The notes below the pieces were generated by a model that had not been told where the DNA came from, ran no database searches, and was given only the letters and a program-made list of their open reading frames with translations. 64,000 bases of DNA from Bowmanella denitrificans (GTDB taxonomy: Bacteria > Pseudomonadota > Gammaproteobacteria > Enterobacterales > Alteromonadaceae), in assembly GCF_039522935.1 (NCBI RefSeq), contig NZ_BAAAEI010000008.1, positions 1-64,000 on the forward strand, read 5' to 3'. Below are positions 49,396 to 58,388 of this stretch, one piece after another. Numbering within the stretch: position 1 is the first letter of the stretch; each line of letters starts with the position of its first letter. Position numbers and translations under genes: made by a program.

Positions 49396-50840
49396 GCAAG
49401 GTTCTCCTTAGCCATCTGCGTTACATTCAGTTGCATTTTTTGCAGGTCCTTCGCCAGCTTACCTATGTTGCCAGCACCCTGCGTCATCAGCAGATCGTTA
49501 TCCTGTAGCAATGGCGCCAGAATGGCCGGTAATTCCTGTGGACTGCTGACATATACGGGTTCTATTTGGCCACGCTGGCGAATAGAGCGGCACAAGGCTT
49601 TACTGTCCACTCCTTCGATGGGCGCTTCGCCAGCCGAATACACCTCCAGCAGTAGCAACAAATCCACCTGCGACAGGACCCGGACAAAATCTTCGTATAA
49701 ATCGCGGGTACGGGAATATCGATGTGGCTGGTAGGCCATCACCAGACGTTTGTCAGGCCAGTTGCTTCTGGCGGTAGCGATGGTGGCTTCCACCTCAGTA
49801 GGATGGTGACCATAATCGTCCACCAACACCACCTGACCGTTACCGCTGTCAAATTCGCCCAGATATTCAAAGCGCCGCCCGATGCCCTGGAAAGAAGCCA
49901 ATGCTTCCACCACTTTGTTTTGTTCAAGCCCTTCTTCCAGTGCCACGGCAATTGCTGCCAGCGCATTCAGCACATTATGTCGCCCAGGCAAACCGAGTTT
50001 CACATCAAAGCGTTCACCAGACTTTTTCTCCACCGTAAAACAACTGTGATTAAAGCCCTGGGTTAGATCCACTGCCCGGTAATCCACACCATCCTCAAAA
50101 CCGTAAGTGAGGTACTGACGACCAATTCTTGGCAGCAGGTTGCGAATAACCGGATCGTCACCACAAACGACCGCCAGGCCGTAAAAAGGCAGGTTGTGCA
50201 GGAAATCTACGTAGGTGTCTTCCATCTTCTGAAAGTCACCCTGATAGGTATCCATATGATCTGCCTCGATATTGGTCACCACGGATACCATCGGCTGCAG
50301 ATGCAAGAAGGACGCATCGCTTTCATCCGCTTCGGCAATCAGATAACGGCTGCTGCCCAGCCTGGCATTGGTGCCGGCACTGTTGAGTAAGCCGCCGATC
50401 ACGAACGTGGGATCCTGCCCGCCATGGGCGAAGATGGTAGCAATAAGACTGGTGGTAGTGGTTTTACCATGGGTGCCAGCAACGGCGATACCATGACGAA
50501 AACGCATTAGTTCTGCCAGCATTTCGGCACGGCGAATCACCGGAATGCGGTTTTCTCTGGCCAGTTGAATCTCCGGATTCTGTTTGTCGATGGCACTGGA
50601 CACCACGACCACGTCCACATCACGCACGTTGTCTGCCTGGTGGCCGATAAAAATCCTGGCCCCCAATCCTTCCAACCTGGCGGTCATACTATTTGTACCC
50701 AGATCGGAGCCGGATACCTGATAACCTTCGTTCAGTAACACTTCGGCAATGCCACCCATTCCGGCACCACCAATGCCGATAAAATGAATGCGTTTAATTC
50801 GGCGCATCTCCGGAACGGTGTAATTGGCGGTACTGCTCAT
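49392..50840 (-). CDS. murC: UDP-N-acetylmuramate--L-alanine ligase
   Basis: Adds L-Ala to UDP-MurNAc. The 482 residues have the N-terminal Rossmann motif HFIGIGGAGMGGIAEVL, the ATP loop GTHGKTTTTSLIA, and the central and C-terminal Mur ligase domains (HNVLNALAAIAVALE, DYGHHPTEVEATI). The ATG at 50840 overlaps the murG stop; an upstream in-frame start would extend into murG. Confidence 0.97.
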   Translation of the reverse strand: MSSTANYTVPEMRRIKRIHFIGIGGAGMGGIAEVLLNEGYQVSGSDLGTNSMTARLEGLGARIFIGHQADNVRDVDVVVVSSAIDKQNPEIQLARENRIPVIRRAEMLAELMRFRHGIAVAGTHGKTTTTSLIATIFAHGGQDPTFVIGGLLNSAGTNARLGSSRYLIAEADESDASFLHLQPMVSVVTNIEADHMDTYQGDFQKMEDTYVDFLHNLPFYGLAVVCGDDPVIRNLLPRIGRQYLTYGFEDGVDYRAVDLTQGFNHSCFTVEKKSGERFDVKLGLPGRHNVLNALAAIAVALEEGLEQNKVVEALASFQGIGRRFEYLGEFDSGNGQVVLVDDYGHHPTEVEATIATARSNWPDKRLVMAYQPHRYSRTRDLYEDFVRVLSQVDLLLLLEVYSAGEAPIEGVDSKALCRSIRQRGQIEPVYVSSPQELPAILAPLLQDNDLLMTQGAGNIGKLAKDLQKMQLNVTQMAKENLA

Positions 50841-51907
50841 GCCTGTTGCTCCGCTAGTTGTTTGCAATACTGCGCCACCTTTTCAGTGGCATCCGGCTTA
50901 GCCTGACTCAGGGCTCTCTGGCCCATCTCCACCAGTTTTGCCGGATCATGCAGTAACTGCATCAAGGTCTGTTTAAACTGTTCCCCGGTCAGACTTGGCT
51001 GAGGGGCTAAAATAGCTGCGTTGGCACGCACCAACACCTGTGCATTACAGGTCTGATGGTCATCCACAGCATGGGGTAAAGGAACGAAAATTGCCGCCAA
51101 ACCACTGCTGGCGATTTCCGATACGGTAAGTGCACCAGAACGGCAGATCACCAAATCTGCCCAGGCATAGGCCTGCCCCATATCCTGAATAAATTCTTCA
51201 ACCTGCCAGTTATTCTGCTGGCCCATATGCTGACGGTAAGCATCAGTGGCTTCTGCCAGTCGTCCGCCACCGCATTGATGACGAATCTCAATATTCTGCA
51301 GGCCGGCAAAATGTGCGGGTAACTGTTCATTCAGGGCTCTAGCCCCCAAACTGCCTCCCACCACCAGCACATGCACTTTGCCTTCGATTTGGCGATATGG
51401 CTTTGGCATAATATTGCGACGTACTGGATTACCCACCCATGCCACTTTCGCGCCGGGCTTAAAGGTCTGATCAAAACCGCTCAGCACTTTTCTCGCCAGG
51501 CGGCTGAGTAATTTGTTGGTCATACCTGGCACGGCATTTTGTTCATGAACAAGCAAAGGTATTCCGCACAACCAGGCAGCCATGCCCCCGGGGCCGCTGG
51601 CAAAACCGCCCATGCCCAATACCACATCCGGTTTAAAGACCTTGATTGCGCGTCTTGCCTGCCAGATGGCGTGGACAATACTAAATGGCGCTTTGAGCAG
51701 TCTCAGCAATCCATTACCCCGCACTCCACTGATGCTCAGAAAACTAATAGGATAACCTGCGGCGGGAACAACCTTGGCCTCCATCTTCTGTGCAGTGCCC
51801 AGCCAGTGGATTTGCCAGCCTTGTGCCGCTAACCAATCAGCCACCGCCAGCCCCGGGAAAACATGCCCACCAGTGCCACCGGCCATAATCATAATCCTGC
51901 CACTCAT
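50837..51907 (-). CDS. murG: UDP-GlcNAc--lipid I GlcNAc transferase
   Basis: Membrane-associated glycosyltransferase that makes lipid II. The 356 residues are a GT-B fold: IMAGGTGGHVFPGLAVA at the start, GMGGFASGPGG, VVGGSLGARALNEQLP between the domains and the UDP-GlcNAc site ICRSGALTVSEIASSG. Overlaps ftsW and murC by four bases each. Confidence 0.97.
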   Translation of the reverse strand: MSGRIMIMAGGTGGHVFPGLAVADWLAAQGWQIHWLGTAQKMEAKVVPAAGYPISFLSISGVRGNGLLRLLKAPFSIVHAIWQARRAIKVFKPDVVLGMGGFASGPGGMAAWLCGIPLLVHEQNAVPGMTNKLLSRLARKVLSGFDQTFKPGAKVAWVGNPVRRNIMPKPYRQIEGKVHVLVVGGSLGARALNEQLPAHFAGLQNIEIRHQCGGGRLAEATDAYRQHMGQQNNWQVEEFIQDMGQAYAWADLVICRSGALTVSEIASSGLAAIFVPLPHAVDDHQTCNAQVLVRANAAILAPQPSLTGEQFKQTLMQLLHDPAKLVEMGQRALSQAKPDATEKVAQYCKQLAEQQA

Positions 51908-53112
51908 GACACTTTACCCCGTTTACGGTCACTCAGGGCCTGGACACCGTCCATACGCAATTCAAAATCAATTCTGAGTAGCAGGGCGACCGCCATGGCC
52001 ATCAGAATCAGGCTGTTACCACCATAGCTGACCAATGGCAAGGTCAGCCCTTTGGTGGGCAGAATGCCTGCACTGGCCCCGACATTAACGGCTGTCTGGA
52101 AACTGAACCAGATACCAATGGCATGGGCCAGATAGCCTTCAAATGGCCGCCCCTGCTGTAACGCCAGGTTACCCAGCCGCAAGGCCTTCAATACCAACAT
52201 CAGCAACAATGCCAGTACCGCGCAGATACCGACAAAGCCCAGTTCTTCTGCCAAAATGGCGGCAATAAAATCGGTATGGGCTTCAGGCAGATATTCCAGT
52301 TTCTGCAGACTGTTACCCAGACCCTGGCCAAATATATCCCCCCGCCCATAGGCCATCAGTGACTGAGTCAATTGGTAGCCACTGCCAAAGGGATCCGCCC
52401 AGGGATCCAGAAAAGCGGTAATACGTTTAAGGCGGTACTCTTCAAATACAATCAGTGCAACCACGGCGCACAGCCCACTGAGCAGCAAACCAAAAAACTG
52501 CCAAAGCTTGGCCCCGGCCAGAAACAACAGACCTATAGTGGTGGCGAACATCACCACTACGGTACCCAGATCCGGCTGCATCAAAAGCAGCAAGGCCAGA
52601 ATAAACAACACCCCCAATGGCTTGATAAAGCCTTTGAGGTTTTCAGTCACTTCTTCATAACGGCGCACCAAATAGCCAGCCAGGTAACAGAAGAAAAATA
52701 GCTTGGCCGGTTCAGCAGCCTGGATGGTAATTGGCCCCAGTGCCAGCCAACGAGTACTGCCATTAACATTCCGCCCCACCAGCAACACCGCCAACAACAA
52801 CAGAATAGCCAATAACAGCAGCCAACCATTGAAGGTACGCCACCAGCGCATGGGCAGTTGCATGGTGACCAGTGCCGCCACCATGGCTATACCCATATAA
52901 ATACCGTGTCGGATAGCAAAGTGAAAAGGATTGTCATAAATGCGCGCCGCTGCGGGCATGGATGCCGATGTAACGACGATCATACCCACCGACATCAGCG
53001 CCAGAGCGATCAGCAACAAACCCAAATCATAAGGGCGCATGCCACGCACATCGTGACGTAACTGGAACAAACGCTGCAGATTTTCCCCCATCAGGCTTTG
53101 CGGCATATTCAT
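51904..53112 (-). CDS. ftsW: Peptidoglycan glycosyltransferase FtsW
   Basis: SEDS-family polymerase of septal peptidoglycan, partner of FtsI. The 402 residues have ten predicted membrane helices and the SEDS signatures LNGxxRWL-like form NVNGSTRWLALG, QPDLGTVVV, the periplasmic loop PEAHTDFIAAILAEELGF and the final VSYGGNSLI. Overlaps murD and murG. Confidence 0.96.
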   Translation of the reverse strand: MNMPQSLMGENLQRLFQLRHDVRGMRPYDLGLLLIALALMSVGMIVVTSASMPAAARIYDNPFHFAIRHGIYMGIAMVAALVTMQLPMRWWRTFNGWLLLLAILLLLAVLLVGRNVNGSTRWLALGPITIQAAEPAKLFFFCYLAGYLVRRYEEVTENLKGFIKPLGVLFILALLLLMQPDLGTVVVMFATTIGLLFLAGAKLWQFFGLLLSGLCAVVALIVFEEYRLKRITAFLDPWADPFGSGYQLTQSLMAYGRGDIFGQGLGNSLQKLEYLPEAHTDFIAAILAEELGFVGICAVLALLLMLVLKALRLGNLALQQGRPFEGYLAHAIGIWFSFQTAVNVGASAGILPTKGLTLPLVSYGGNSLILMAMAVALLLRIDFELRMDGVQALSDRKRGKVS

Positions 53113-54413
53113 GGCAATGCCTCCACAGCCTGGGCAAACACCTGACCACGGTGATGGTAGTTATCAAACATATCCAGACTGGCACAAGCCGGGGACAGCA
53201 GCACCATATCACCGCTGTCAGCCAGGCTATCGGCCAGAGCAACGGCCTTGGCCATACTGTCTACCAGCTCAGCACCGGATTTTAATGCCGCTATAGCCGG
53301 ACCGTCTTTACCCAGACAGATAAGTTTGTCCACCTTGGCCAGACTGGGAAGCAATTCGTTAAAGTCCGCCCCTTTACCATCCCCACCAGCAATCAACAGC
53401 AGCTTACCCGGCACTTGCCCGCGCAAGCCGTTAATAGCCGCCTCGGTAGCGCCAATATTAGTGCCTTTGGAATCGTCCACCCAACGCACACCACGGTGCT
53501 CACGCACCAGCTCGCAGCGATGTGGCAGACTTTTAAAACTGCCACAGGCGGTACGAATACCTTCAGTTGTGGCACCACCTGCCAGCGCCAATGCTGCGGC
53601 GGCCTGTATATTCAGCAGATTATGTTCGCCTACCAGGCTGCACTGATGCACATTCAGCAGTGCTTCCCCCTGATTTAAGATCCAGCCGCTGTCAGATTGA
53701 TAACCCAACCCATCAGCTTGTGAGTCAAGACCAAAACTGATGAGATTTGCACTGTGCTCGGGACGAGTTAGGGCATCCAGACGACTGTAAACACAAAGTG
53801 CGGCCTGAGCATAAATACGCAGTTTTGCTTGCCGGTAGGCGGCAAGGTCAGCATAGCGGTCAAGATGATCAGGGCTGATATTCAGGATGGTGGCAGCCGT
53901 GGGTGCCAGACTATATGTGGTCTCAAGTTGGAAACTGGACAGCTCCAGCACAGCCACATCATAATCCTGAGCGAGTAAATCCAGCGCCGGTGTGCCGATA
54001 TTACCGCCCATGGCGGTTTTAATACCGCTGGCTTGCAGCATGTCACGTACCAGCGTGGTCACCGTACTTTTGCCGTTGGAACCGGTGATCGCCAGCACAG
54101 GTTTGCAGTTAAAACGGGCAAACAGCTCTATATCACCGATCACCTCGACACCTGCGGCTTTGACAGCCTGTATAGCAGGGGCAGCCAATGGCAACCCGGG
54201 GCTAAGCAAAATCAGTTGCGCCTGGCTAAGTTCGTTGGCATCAAAGGGCCCAAGATGCACTTCCACATCCTCGGGTAGCTGAACATCCAGGTGTGGACGA
54301 CTGTCATAAGCCGTGACTTTAGCGCCTTGTGCCAACAAAAAGCGCACGCAAGACTGCCCGGTCAGGCCCAGCCCTACTACTGCTACTTGTTTGTCGACCA
54401 GCTTATAGTTCAC
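53109..54413 (-). CDS. murD: UDP-N-acetylmuramoyl-L-alanine--D-glutamate ligase
   Basis: Adds D-Glu to UDP-MurNAc-L-Ala. The 434 residues begin with the Rossmann-like VAVVGLGLTGQSCVRFLL, then the ATP loop AITGSNGKSTVTTLV, NISPDHLDRY, GEHNLLNIQAAAALA, DDSKGTNIGATEAAI and SPACASLDMFDNYHHRG, all diagnostic for MurD. It lies 11 bases after mraY. Confidence 0.97.
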   Translation of the reverse strand: MNYKLVDKQVAVVGLGLTGQSCVRFLLAQGAKVTAYDSRPHLDVQLPEDVEVHLGPFDANELSQAQLILLSPGLPLAAPAIQAVKAAGVEVIGDIELFARFNCKPVLAITGSNGKSTVTTLVRDMLQASGIKTAMGGNIGTPALDLLAQDYDVAVLELSSFQLETTYSLAPTAATILNISPDHLDRYADLAAYRQAKLRIYAQAALCVYSRLDALTRPEHSANLISFGLDSQADGLGYQSDSGWILNQGEALLNVHQCSLVGEHNLLNIQAAAALALAGGATTEGIRTACGSFKSLPHRCELVREHRGVRWVDDSKGTNIGATEAAINGLRGQVPGKLLLIAGGDGKGADFNELLPSLAKVDKLICLGKDGPAIAALKSGAELVDSMAKAVALADSLADSGDMVLLSPACASLDMFDNYHHRGQVFAQAVEALP

Positions 54414-54424
54414 TATTCGTCCTG

Positions 54425-55507
54425 CTACCTGAGTTTAAGGGTGGCCAGACCCACCAACACCAGAATTAAAGAAATAATCCAAAAACGTACGATCACCCTC
54501 GGCTCCGGCCAGCCTTTCAGCTCGTAGTGGTGATGAATCGGTGCCATACGAAATATCCGCTGCCCACGAAGCTTGTACGAGCCCACCTGCAGAATCACCG
54601 ATAGGGCTTCCATTACAAACACCCCCCCCATAATCACTAACACCAGTTCCTGGCGAACCAACACCGCCAGAATTCCCAATGCGCCCCCCAATGCCAGCGA
54701 ACCGACATCGCCCATAAACACCATGGCCGGATAGGTGTTGAACCACAAAAAGCCCAGCCCGGCGCCGACAATGGCGGTACAAACAATCACCAGTTCACTG
54801 GTCAGAGGAATATGTGGAATATTCAGATAGGCAGAGAAATTCACATTGCCCGTTACATAGGCAAAGATGGCGAAAGCCCCCGCCACCAGAATCGTCGGCA
54901 CAATAGCCAAACCATCCAGGCCGTCGGTGAGGTTCACCGCGTTGCTGGTGCCAACCAGCACAAAGTAGGTCAGCACCAGATACATCAACCCAAGTTGTGG
55001 CATGACTTCTTTAAAGAAAGGCACCAACAAGGCAGTTTCTGCGGCCTGCTGGCTGCTGCTGTACAAGTAAAACGCCACCAGGATAGCCACCACAGACAGC
55101 CAGAAATACTTCCAGCGGGCAATTAACCCTTTGGCATCCTTGCGAATCACTTTGCGGTAATCGTCGACAAAGCCAATCACCCCATAACTGGCCACCACAA
55201 ACAGGGTGACCAGTACATACCTGTTGGTCAGGTCGGCCCAAAGTAACGTGCTGCTGATGATCGCAGCCAGAATCAGCACCCCGCCCATGGTTGGGGTACC
55301 GGATTTGGACAAATGCGACTGAGGACCGTCGGTTCTGACCGTCTGCCCGATTTGCATATGCTGTAACCAGCGTATCATGCGTGGACCCAGTACAACGGAA
55401 ATCACCAGGGCGGTCAGGGTGCTTAAAATCGCCCGCATCGTCAGGTAAGAAAATACGTTAAAGCCTGTATCGAACTGCCGTAACCACTCGGCCAGCCAAA
55501 TCAGCAT
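54425..55507 (-). CDS. mraY: Phospho-N-acetylmuramoyl-pentapeptide-transferase
   Basis: Integral membrane enzyme that makes lipid I. The 360 residues have ten membrane helices and the motifs GTPTMGGVLIL, FVDDYRKV with catalytic aspartates, NAVNLTDGLDGLA, NTYPAMVFMGDVGSLALGG and APIHHHYELKGW. Overlaps murF by seven bases. Confidence 0.97.
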   Translation of the reverse strand: MLIWLAEWLRQFDTGFNVFSYLTMRAILSTLTALVISVVLGPRMIRWLQHMQIGQTVRTDGPQSHLSKSGTPTMGGVLILAAIISSTLLWADLTNRYVLVTLFVVASYGVIGFVDDYRKVIRKDAKGLIARWKYFWLSVVAILVAFYLYSSSQQAAETALLVPFFKEVMPQLGLMYLVLTYFVLVGTSNAVNLTDGLDGLAIVPTILVAGAFAIFAYVTGNVNFSAYLNIPHIPLTSELVIVCTAIVGAGLGFLWFNTYPAMVFMGDVGSLALGGALGILAVLVRQELVLVIMGGVFVMEALSVILQVGSYKLRGQRIFRMAPIHHHYELKGWPEPRVIVRFWIISLILVLVGLATLKLR

Positions 55508-56895
55508 GCGATACGCTCCCTGGCCCGTTCAAACTTTCCCACGGGAGACTCCTCGATGGCTTTAACCACTCTTTCCATACGTGCGCTACGCGAGCCCTTA
55601 ATTAAAATGCTGATATCACGTTGTTCGCTTTGCAGTTCGCCTTGCAGGTAGGCAATCAGGGCGTCCACCTCGCTGAAATGTCGCCCCGCTGCACCAAACT
55701 GGTCACTGGCCTGTTGACTCAATACGCCCAAACTGAAAAGGTTATCCACCCCTCTGGATAGCGCATACTGGCCCATTTCTTCATGGTAAAAACGGGCTTT
55801 TTCACCCAGTTCGGCCATGTCACCCAAGACTAAAACCCGACGACCTGGAAAACTGGCCAGTAAGTCAATAGCTGCCTGTGTAGAGGAGACGTTGGCGTTA
55901 TAGCTATCGTCAATCAGCCTGACCTGATTGGTCAGCGCCTTAATATTCAGGCGACCACGTACCTGGCCCATCTCCTGCAGTCCCATCTTGATGTCTTCCA
56001 GGCTGGCGCCCACTTCCATGGCAAGGGCCGCAGCACACAAGGCATTGGAAACATTATGCATACCCGGAACGGCCAAGGTCAGATCCAAATTACCTTTGGG
56101 TGTGTGCATCTGGAACTGTGCACAACCATCCATACCCAATGCCACATCAGAAGCATGAAAATCACCGGCCGCTTCTCCGAATTCCTGAATGCGCAGGTGA
56201 TTCAGTTTACCTTTCCAGAAGGCCAGAAACTGGCTATCGGCATTCAGCACCGCCAGGCCATTGTCAGGTAAGCCTTTGAATATCTCGCTTTTAGCCCTGG
56301 CCACACCGAACAGGCTGCCAAAGCCTTCCAAATGAGCGGCGGCGGCATTGACAATGGTGGCCACATCAGGCCTGGTCAATGCCGTGGTGTAGGCAATTTC
56401 ACCCAGATGGTTTGCCCCCAGCTCTATCACCGCATACTGATGATCGGCTTCCAGTCGCAGCAGCGTCAGGGGCACACCAATGTCGTTATTGAAATTGCCC
56501 TGAGTGGCCAGCACTTTGCCCTTGCGAGACAAAATAGCCGCCACCATTTCTTTTACTGTGGTTTTGCCGCTGCTGCCGGTAATGGCAACGGTTTTAACCG
56601 GCACCAGTTGCCTGACCGCACCAGCCAGTTTACCCAGCGCCAGTTTGGTATCCGGCACCAGAATAAAGGGCAAGCAGCTTTTCACCGGCTGACTGACAAT
56701 CAAAGCGGCAGCGCCTTTTTGTTCTGCCATTTCGACAAAACCATGCCCATCAAAATTTGGACCGGACAGAGCGACAAACAGGTCACCCGTTTGCAAAGTG
56801 CGGGTATCGGTACTGACCCCGCTGATATCCTTGTTTTCACCTTGCAGCTCGGACTGCAGTTGCTCAGCAATCCATTCAAGTGTTACAGAGATCAC
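55501..56895 (-). CDS. murF: UDP-N-acetylmuramoyl-tripeptide--D-alanyl-D-alanine ligase
   Basis: Adds D-Ala-D-Ala to complete the pentapeptide precursor. The 464 residues have GVSTDTRTLQTGDLFVALSG, the ATP loop ITGSSGKTTVKEMVA, IELGANHLGEI, HNVSNALCAAALA and LIDDSYNANVSS, typical of MurF. Starts at a GTG that overlaps the murE stop (GTGA). Confidence 0.97.
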   Translation of the reverse strand: MISVTLEWIAEQLQSELQGENKDISGVSTDTRTLQTGDLFVALSGPNFDGHGFVEMAEQKGAAALIVSQPVKSCLPFILVPDTKLALGKLAGAVRQLVPVKTVAITGSSGKTTVKEMVAAILSRKGKVLATQGNFNNDIGVPLTLLRLEADHQYAVIELGANHLGEIAYTTALTRPDVATIVNAAAAHLEGFGSLFGVARAKSEIFKGLPDNGLAVLNADSQFLAFWKGKLNHLRIQEFGEAAGDFHASDVALGMDGCAQFQMHTPKGNLDLTLAVPGMHNVSNALCAAALAMEVGASLEDIKMGLQEMGQVRGRLNIKALTNQVRLIDDSYNANVSSTQAAIDLLASFPGRRVLVLGDMAELGEKARFYHEEMGQYALSRGVDNLFSLGVLSQQASDQFGAAGRHFSEVDALIAYLQGELQSEQRDISILIKGSRSARMERVVKAIEESPVGKFERARERIAC

Positions 56896-58388
56896 GCGCT
56901 TGTCCCCTTTATTAATGCCGATGCGAAGGCCCGCTCGTCATAGTTGATCTTGTTATTGCCAATAATCTGATAGTTTTCATGGCCCTTACCGGCCAGCAGA
57001 ATCACATCTCCGGCCTGGCATTCACTCATCGCCAGGCGGATGGCAGCCTGACGATCCAGTTCAATCAGAGCCGATTCCTGGTGCTGCATACCGGCCTGAA
57101 TATCCCTGGCAATAGCCAATGGCTGTTCAGAACGGCTGTTGTCATTGGTGATAATGGCCAGATCAGCCAGTTGCTCGGCTATTTTTCCCATCAGTGGTCG
57201 TTTGCCTTTATCCCTGTCACCACCACAACCAAACACGCATAACAGACGCCCTTGGGTATGCAGCCGCAAGGCTTTCAGGGCCTGCTCTAGAGCATCCGGC
57301 GTATGGGCATAATCCACCACCAATGTGGGCAGGTTTGGCTGATGAAAGACCTCAAGCCGACCTGGTACGGTACTGATGTGCTGAACGGCATTCGCGACCT
57401 TTTGCAACGAATGACCAAAGCTGAGTTGGACAGCCATGGCAGCCAGCAGGTTCAATACATTAAATTGCCCTAACAAAGGGGACTGTATTTGTACCTCACC
57501 CCAGCTGCTGATGATGCTGATTTGGCAACCATCAGGCTGATAATTTACAGCGCTTGCCAGCAGATACGGCTGCTCTGGATAGATGGCTTGCTGCATGCCG
57601 TAGAACACAATATCCATGCGTCCGCGGGCCTGCGCCAGCCAGTTTTCACTTTCGCCTTCGTGCTGGTTCAGCACTGCGGTTTTCAAGCCTTTTTGCTCAA
57701 GTAACAGGCGCTTGGCCGCCGCATAGCGACTCATATCACCGTGATAGTCCAGATGGTCACGAGTTAGGTTGGTAAAGACCGCCACATCGGTTTTGACACT
57801 GGCGATACGATGCTGAACCAGGGCATGAGACGATGCCTCCAGCGCCACCAATCCGGCGCCTTTCTCCTGCATCTGGCGCAACAACCTATGCATGCTGATG
57901 GCATCCGGTGTGGTATTGGTACCTTCTTGCACTTGTCCAAGCAGTCCCGCTCCCAACGTGCCTATGGTGCCAGCGGTCTGGCCCATGGCCTGACTCAATT
58001 GGGCAATAAGCTGCACTGTGCTGGTTTTGCCGTTTGTTCCTGTCACGGCTGCCACTTGCAGTTGCTCGGCCGGATAAGCATAAAATTGTGCGGCCAGGGC
58101 AGACAGCTTCTCTGCCAGGCCGTAAAACTGCACAATCAGCGATTGCTCGCGCATTTCCATGACACCGTGCGCGCTGGCCTCGGTGGTTTCAGCCAGGATG
58201 GCTTTAGCGCCCAAACTGATTGCCTGGGGAATAAAATCCCGACCATCCAGTTTGTGGCCAATCAGCGCCACAAAGAGTTTATGAATGGCGACATCACGGC
58301 TGTCCAGCACCATATCTGTCAGTTCAATGGCGGGTGCATCAATACCAAATGGCAGCAACAACTGGCGCAGGGTCATATCATGAATCAT
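56892..58388 (-). CDS. murE: UDP-N-acetylmuramoyl-tripeptide ligase MurE
   Basis: Adds the third stem residue, meso-diaminopimelate in Gram-negative bacteria. The 498 residues have DSRDVAIHKLFVALIGHKLDG, the ATP loop VTGTNGKTSTVQLIA, NLTRDHLDYHG, VVDYAHTPDALEQAL and the C-terminal AGKGHENYQ. The mDAP-selecting motif, DNPR in E. coli, reads DNSR here (416-419). The first ATG has GGGGGA about six bases upstream and overlaps the ftsI end by 11 bases; a second ATG lies four codons later. Confidence 0.96.
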   Translation of the reverse strand: MIHDMTLRQLLLPFGIDAPAIELTDMVLDSRDVAIHKLFVALIGHKLDGRDFIPQAISLGAKAILAETTEASAHGVMEMREQSLIVQFYGLAEKLSALAAQFYAYPAEQLQVAAVTGTNGKTSTVQLIAQLSQAMGQTAGTIGTLGAGLLGQVQEGTNTTPDAISMHRLLRQMQEKGAGLVALEASSHALVQHRIASVKTDVAVFTNLTRDHLDYHGDMSRYAAAKRLLLEQKGLKTAVLNQHEGESENWLAQARGRMDIVFYGMQQAIYPEQPYLLASAVNYQPDGCQISIISSWGEVQIQSPLLGQFNVLNLLAAMAVQLSFGHSLQKVANAVQHISTVPGRLEVFHQPNLPTLVVDYAHTPDALEQALKALRLHTQGRLLCVFGCGGDRDKGKRPLMGKIAEQLADLAIITNDNSRSEQPLAIARDIQAGMQHQESALIELDRQAAIRLAMSECQAGDVILLAGKGHENYQIIGNNKINYDERAFASALIKGTSA

